From the NCBI GenBank assembly GCA_028564675.1, contig JAOVVO010000030.1, forward strand, positions 186,001-250,000: a stretch of 64,000 nucleotides of DNA. Reading direction: 5' to 3'. This stretch comes from Onchocerca lupi. Taxonomy: Eukaryota > Nematoda > Chromadorea > Rhabditida > Onchocercidae. The notes beneath the pieces were generated by a model. The model was not told the origin of the DNA. It made no database searches and was given only the letters and a program-made list of their open reading frames with translations. This document shows, one piece after another, positions 61,038 to 64,000 of the stretch. A program made the position numbers and the translations under genes. The first letter of the stretch is position 1. Every line of letters begins with the position of its first letter.

Positions 61038-64000
61038 GGTAATTTAATTGATCGTTTAAAAGATATATTCAAAAAAAAACATTTGAAGAGATAGAATTAG
61101 TCAGTGATTTTAATTAACGCATTATTTTATGGAGTTTAAAGTTGCCCAAAAAATGATAAGGATTAGATCAAAGAACATCTCGAATGACAACAAGTTTTAA
61201 TAGGCTTTTTCTATCGCTATGATATTTTTCAGTTAGCAAACTTTCAATTTAGGCAAGAAAAGGAAGTTCCTAAGTAATATGAATTAAAGTGAAGTGGCAA
61301 TTGGCTTCATGTAAAATCTAATTTTATCCTTTTAATTTATAGTGATATATCATTGAAATGAGACATATAAATGAAATTAAAGAAAAAATTTTCTAAAATC
61401 CAAAGATTATAAGCCAATGATTGAAAATCCTTTAAAAAATAAAATGCATGAACCTTTCGTGTTTGGGAACGGATTTTCCTATAATTGAATCCTAAAATAT
61501 AATAACAAACTTTTTTCGTCTATATAACAATGGTTCGTACAAACATTTTATCTTTGAAATTTGTGAAAAATTGATTTCAATTAATATTTTACTATCTATT
61601 TATGAAATATTAAAGAAAAAATTTTTCTTGAATTGAAATGAATAATTTGATATTTTTATTATTTTTAGTTTTTAATCAATCTCAACAATCATTTATATGA
61701 CAAATCTTTTTAAATTTCCTATTAAAACCTATTTGTTAACTTATTGAGATAAAATTTGTTAATTTTTTGATATTTTAAAACTTTTGAAAAAATATCTGAA
61801 ATAAGCATCAGTTAATAAGGAAGTTTTTTCTTTATTAAAAGTTATAAATTGGTTAAAATTTAAAAAAGTATGTAGTATACAAATGATGATAATAGTGATA
61901 TTTTTAAGTAAATCTCAATCATAAAAGAAGGAAAAGAGAAAAGAAGATGAAGATGAAGAAAAAAAAAAAAAAGAAGGGAGTGGTAAAGTTTCGTTGGTTA
62001 CATTTAACGCTGTCAATCAAACATAACGCAAAAGTTTTGCAACCTCATTAAAACTCCAAATGAGAATTTTTGCTTCTCTTTTTCCTATATTTCATAAAAA
62101 AAAAAAAAAAGAAAAAAAAAAAGGAAGGAAAAAAGCTAAAACTATCAGATCTCATAAAATGCTTATGAATTATGCTTCAAATAAGCGTCAAATATAATAG
62201 TTATTCTAACTACTACTACAAATTTTTATATTACTATAATGATCATTATTATGGCACAAAAATTATTTTTAAATTATTCTTTAAGAAATAATAGTCAGTT
62301 AATTAATTAGCTAGTTATTATAATTTATTAGATTATAAATAACATTATAGATTTCGATATGTTTATTAAAATAAGAAAAAATTATGGCGGATAAAAAAAA
62401 CTTCATTAAAAAAAAATAGCGATTTAAATTTAAATTTAAAAAATCTTGACAGAAAGATAATTTTTGCAATTTAATTTCATATATAATTTCACCTTTTTTT
62501 TTTCAATTTATTGCATACATTTATTCCTATTCTTTTCATTCATCGAGAATTAACAGAAAAAAAAAGCAATTATTAAACTACAATCATGGAATAACGATAA
62601 TATAAAAGATAGAAAAAGATTTTTTCCTTTTTTGAAAATACTAAGTGAAAAACTAAATTAGCCATTGTGAATTTAAAAAGCGTAAAAATGAAGTTTTTAA
62701 AACTGAACAGAACTTATTCAAGCAACTAACATCGAATAGGTTGCTTATATTATGTTTTCGAATGAATCAAATGCTAAATAATGACCAAAACTAGTTTTAT
62801 CGCATTTTTCGTAAATGTTTCCAAGATGTAAATTAAGTTGAGGAAGAGAGAGAGAGAGAAAGATAGGACAAGAGAAAAAGAAAAAAAATTACAAAAATTT
62901 TATAATTAATTGAACTAATTATTCAATAATTTTAGTAGAAGTAAACATATATGGAAGAGAAAAGTAAACATCACCAGCTATTAGTCATTAGCTTCAGTAA
63001 TTAGCAAATTTTATAGCCAGTACTCTTGTTGATATTATTAATTTTGCTAGAAGTTTCAAAAGAGTATATTATATATATATATATATTATTCGAGCAAACA
63101 GACTTTATGACGTTTACAAAGCAAATGTGGAAAACTATTTTCTTTCAGTTCATCATTTCCCACATTTTTCTTTTTGTTTGTTTATTTAAAAATAAATTTA
63201 TAGCAATGTTTTACAACAGGAATTTTATTATTATTATTAGAAAAGTCTAGAGAAAAAAAAAAGATTCTAATACTCTGCGAGAATCATAACTATTGAAAGT
63301 AGCAATCTATAATTGTATTTGATTTATAATCTAATGTATTTAATTCTGCAACTTATAACAGTGTTTGATCTGTATTTATCGCTGTTTTGATTCATCACCT
63401 ATGATTGTATCTAACTTATAATCTATTTCCGCGTCTCTCCATAACGAATAATAGTTTTGATCTGTAACCTATGTTATATTTGATCCATCATAACCAGCAA
63501 ATGCATTTGATCTATAAAGTACAAGTATAAATGACCAGTGACCTTCGAAAGAAAGATTAACAATTAAAGATTAAATTCAAAAAAAAAGAAAAAAGAAAAG
63601 AAAAAAAAGAAAAAGGAAAGATTAACTTTCGAAACATTATGTTTCTTTGAAGTAAAACGATTATCCATTATGACAATTTCTCATTGATTTTATTTATCGT
63701 TAAGGAATTCTAATCAATAAAAAAAGATTAATATATTAAGTATTTTTTAATGGAAAGAAAAAATGATTTTAAAAATGGACCAATTGATCCAAATGATCTT
63801 TTACCTTTATATTTTTTCAACTGTTTTATTTACTGCATTATATTACGATAGAGAAGGAAGAAGTAGGCAGATGTAAATTTTAAAAATTATTTCAGCATCT
63901 ATGATGAAAACTTTTACATTGTCCTTCAAAAAATTAATTCATTACATTTCAGAAATTTCTAGGAAATATAATAAAAAATTCATCCAAAAATTTTGCGTAA
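61038..64000. other. Upstream flank of the FBXL gene
   Basis: AT-rich with A-runs (about 61959-61971, 62097-62122, 63570-63612), a GA repeat near 62846-62862 and a TA repeat near 63068-63087. It presumably includes the FBXL promoter, but I see no TATA box, initiator or exon that I can defend. Confidence 0.45.

Noticed and set aside
1..64000. tRNA, rRNA, CRISPR array, viral or Wolbachia-derived genes
   Set aside because: No cloverleaf with A/B boxes, no rRNA core, no regularly spaced direct repeats and no bacterial-type gene was seen on reading; a covariance or profile search was not possible.

Overview
The window is nuclear DNA from a nematode, most likely a clade III (filarial or spirurid-type) worm. 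Four things point there. The sequence is very AT-rich with long A/T homopolymers. Genes are split by mostly short GT-AG introns, and most 3' splice sites follow the TTTTCAG or TTTAG pattern. Several start codons sit just downstream of an AG acceptor, as in SL trans-splicing. The gene content is animal: laminin gamma, ALP/Enigma, KDM8, phospholipid scramblase and an FBXL20-type F-box protein. I see no prokaryotic operon, tRNA, rRNA, CRISPR array or Wolbachia-like insertion. Exon borders were built by eye from splice signals, phase continuity and family resemblance; no alignment was run.

Layout. 0-4.5 kb, plus strand: the 3' end of a GPATCH2-like gene, a one-exon RPP14-like RNase P subunit, and a complete 3-ketodihydrosphingosine reductase (KDSR). 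4.8-12 kb, minus strand: an ALP/Enigma-type gene with three C-terminal LIM domains and an unusual 1.23 kb exon. 12.9-18.7 kb, plus strand: the C-terminal part of laminin gamma, without its N-terminal two thirds. 21.4-23.0 kb, minus: mitochondrial thioredoxin. 24.1-26.4 kb, minus: a C48 (Ulp1/SENP-like) cysteine protease. 27.8-32.0 kb, plus: a GNAT acetyltransferase followed closely by a KDM8/JMJD5-type JmjC oxygenase. 32-38 kb: gene-poor DNA with a hairpin, an inverted-repeat element and decayed coding-like fragments. 38.3-41.0 kb, minus: a phospholipid scramblase in nine exons. 42.2-44.4 kb, plus: ZFAND2/AIRAP (C. elegans aip-1 type), with heat-shock elements and a TATA box upstream. 45.9-46.7 kb, plus: a small Cys-rich membrane protein. 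48.5-49.5 kb, plus: a small coiled-coil protein. 54.7-61.0 kb, minus: an F-box/LRR protein of the FBXL2/FBXL20 class. The remainder is AT-rich intergenic or intronic DNA.

The genes do not form one pathway. Two themes recur. Muscle attachment and basement membrane are represented by ALP/Enigma and laminin gamma. Ubiquitin-like and stress proteostasis functions are represented by ZFAND2, FBXL and the C48 protease; ZFAND2 and FBXL both end in CaaX motifs. Same-strand neighbours GPATCH2-RPP14-KDSR and GNAT-KDM8 could be operons. The most unusual points are the missing laminin N-terminus facing a truncated-looking ALP/Enigma 5' end, the stress-responsive promoter of ZFAND2, an intron in the GNAT gene without an AG acceptor, and a tandem repeat that runs into the GNAT start codon.
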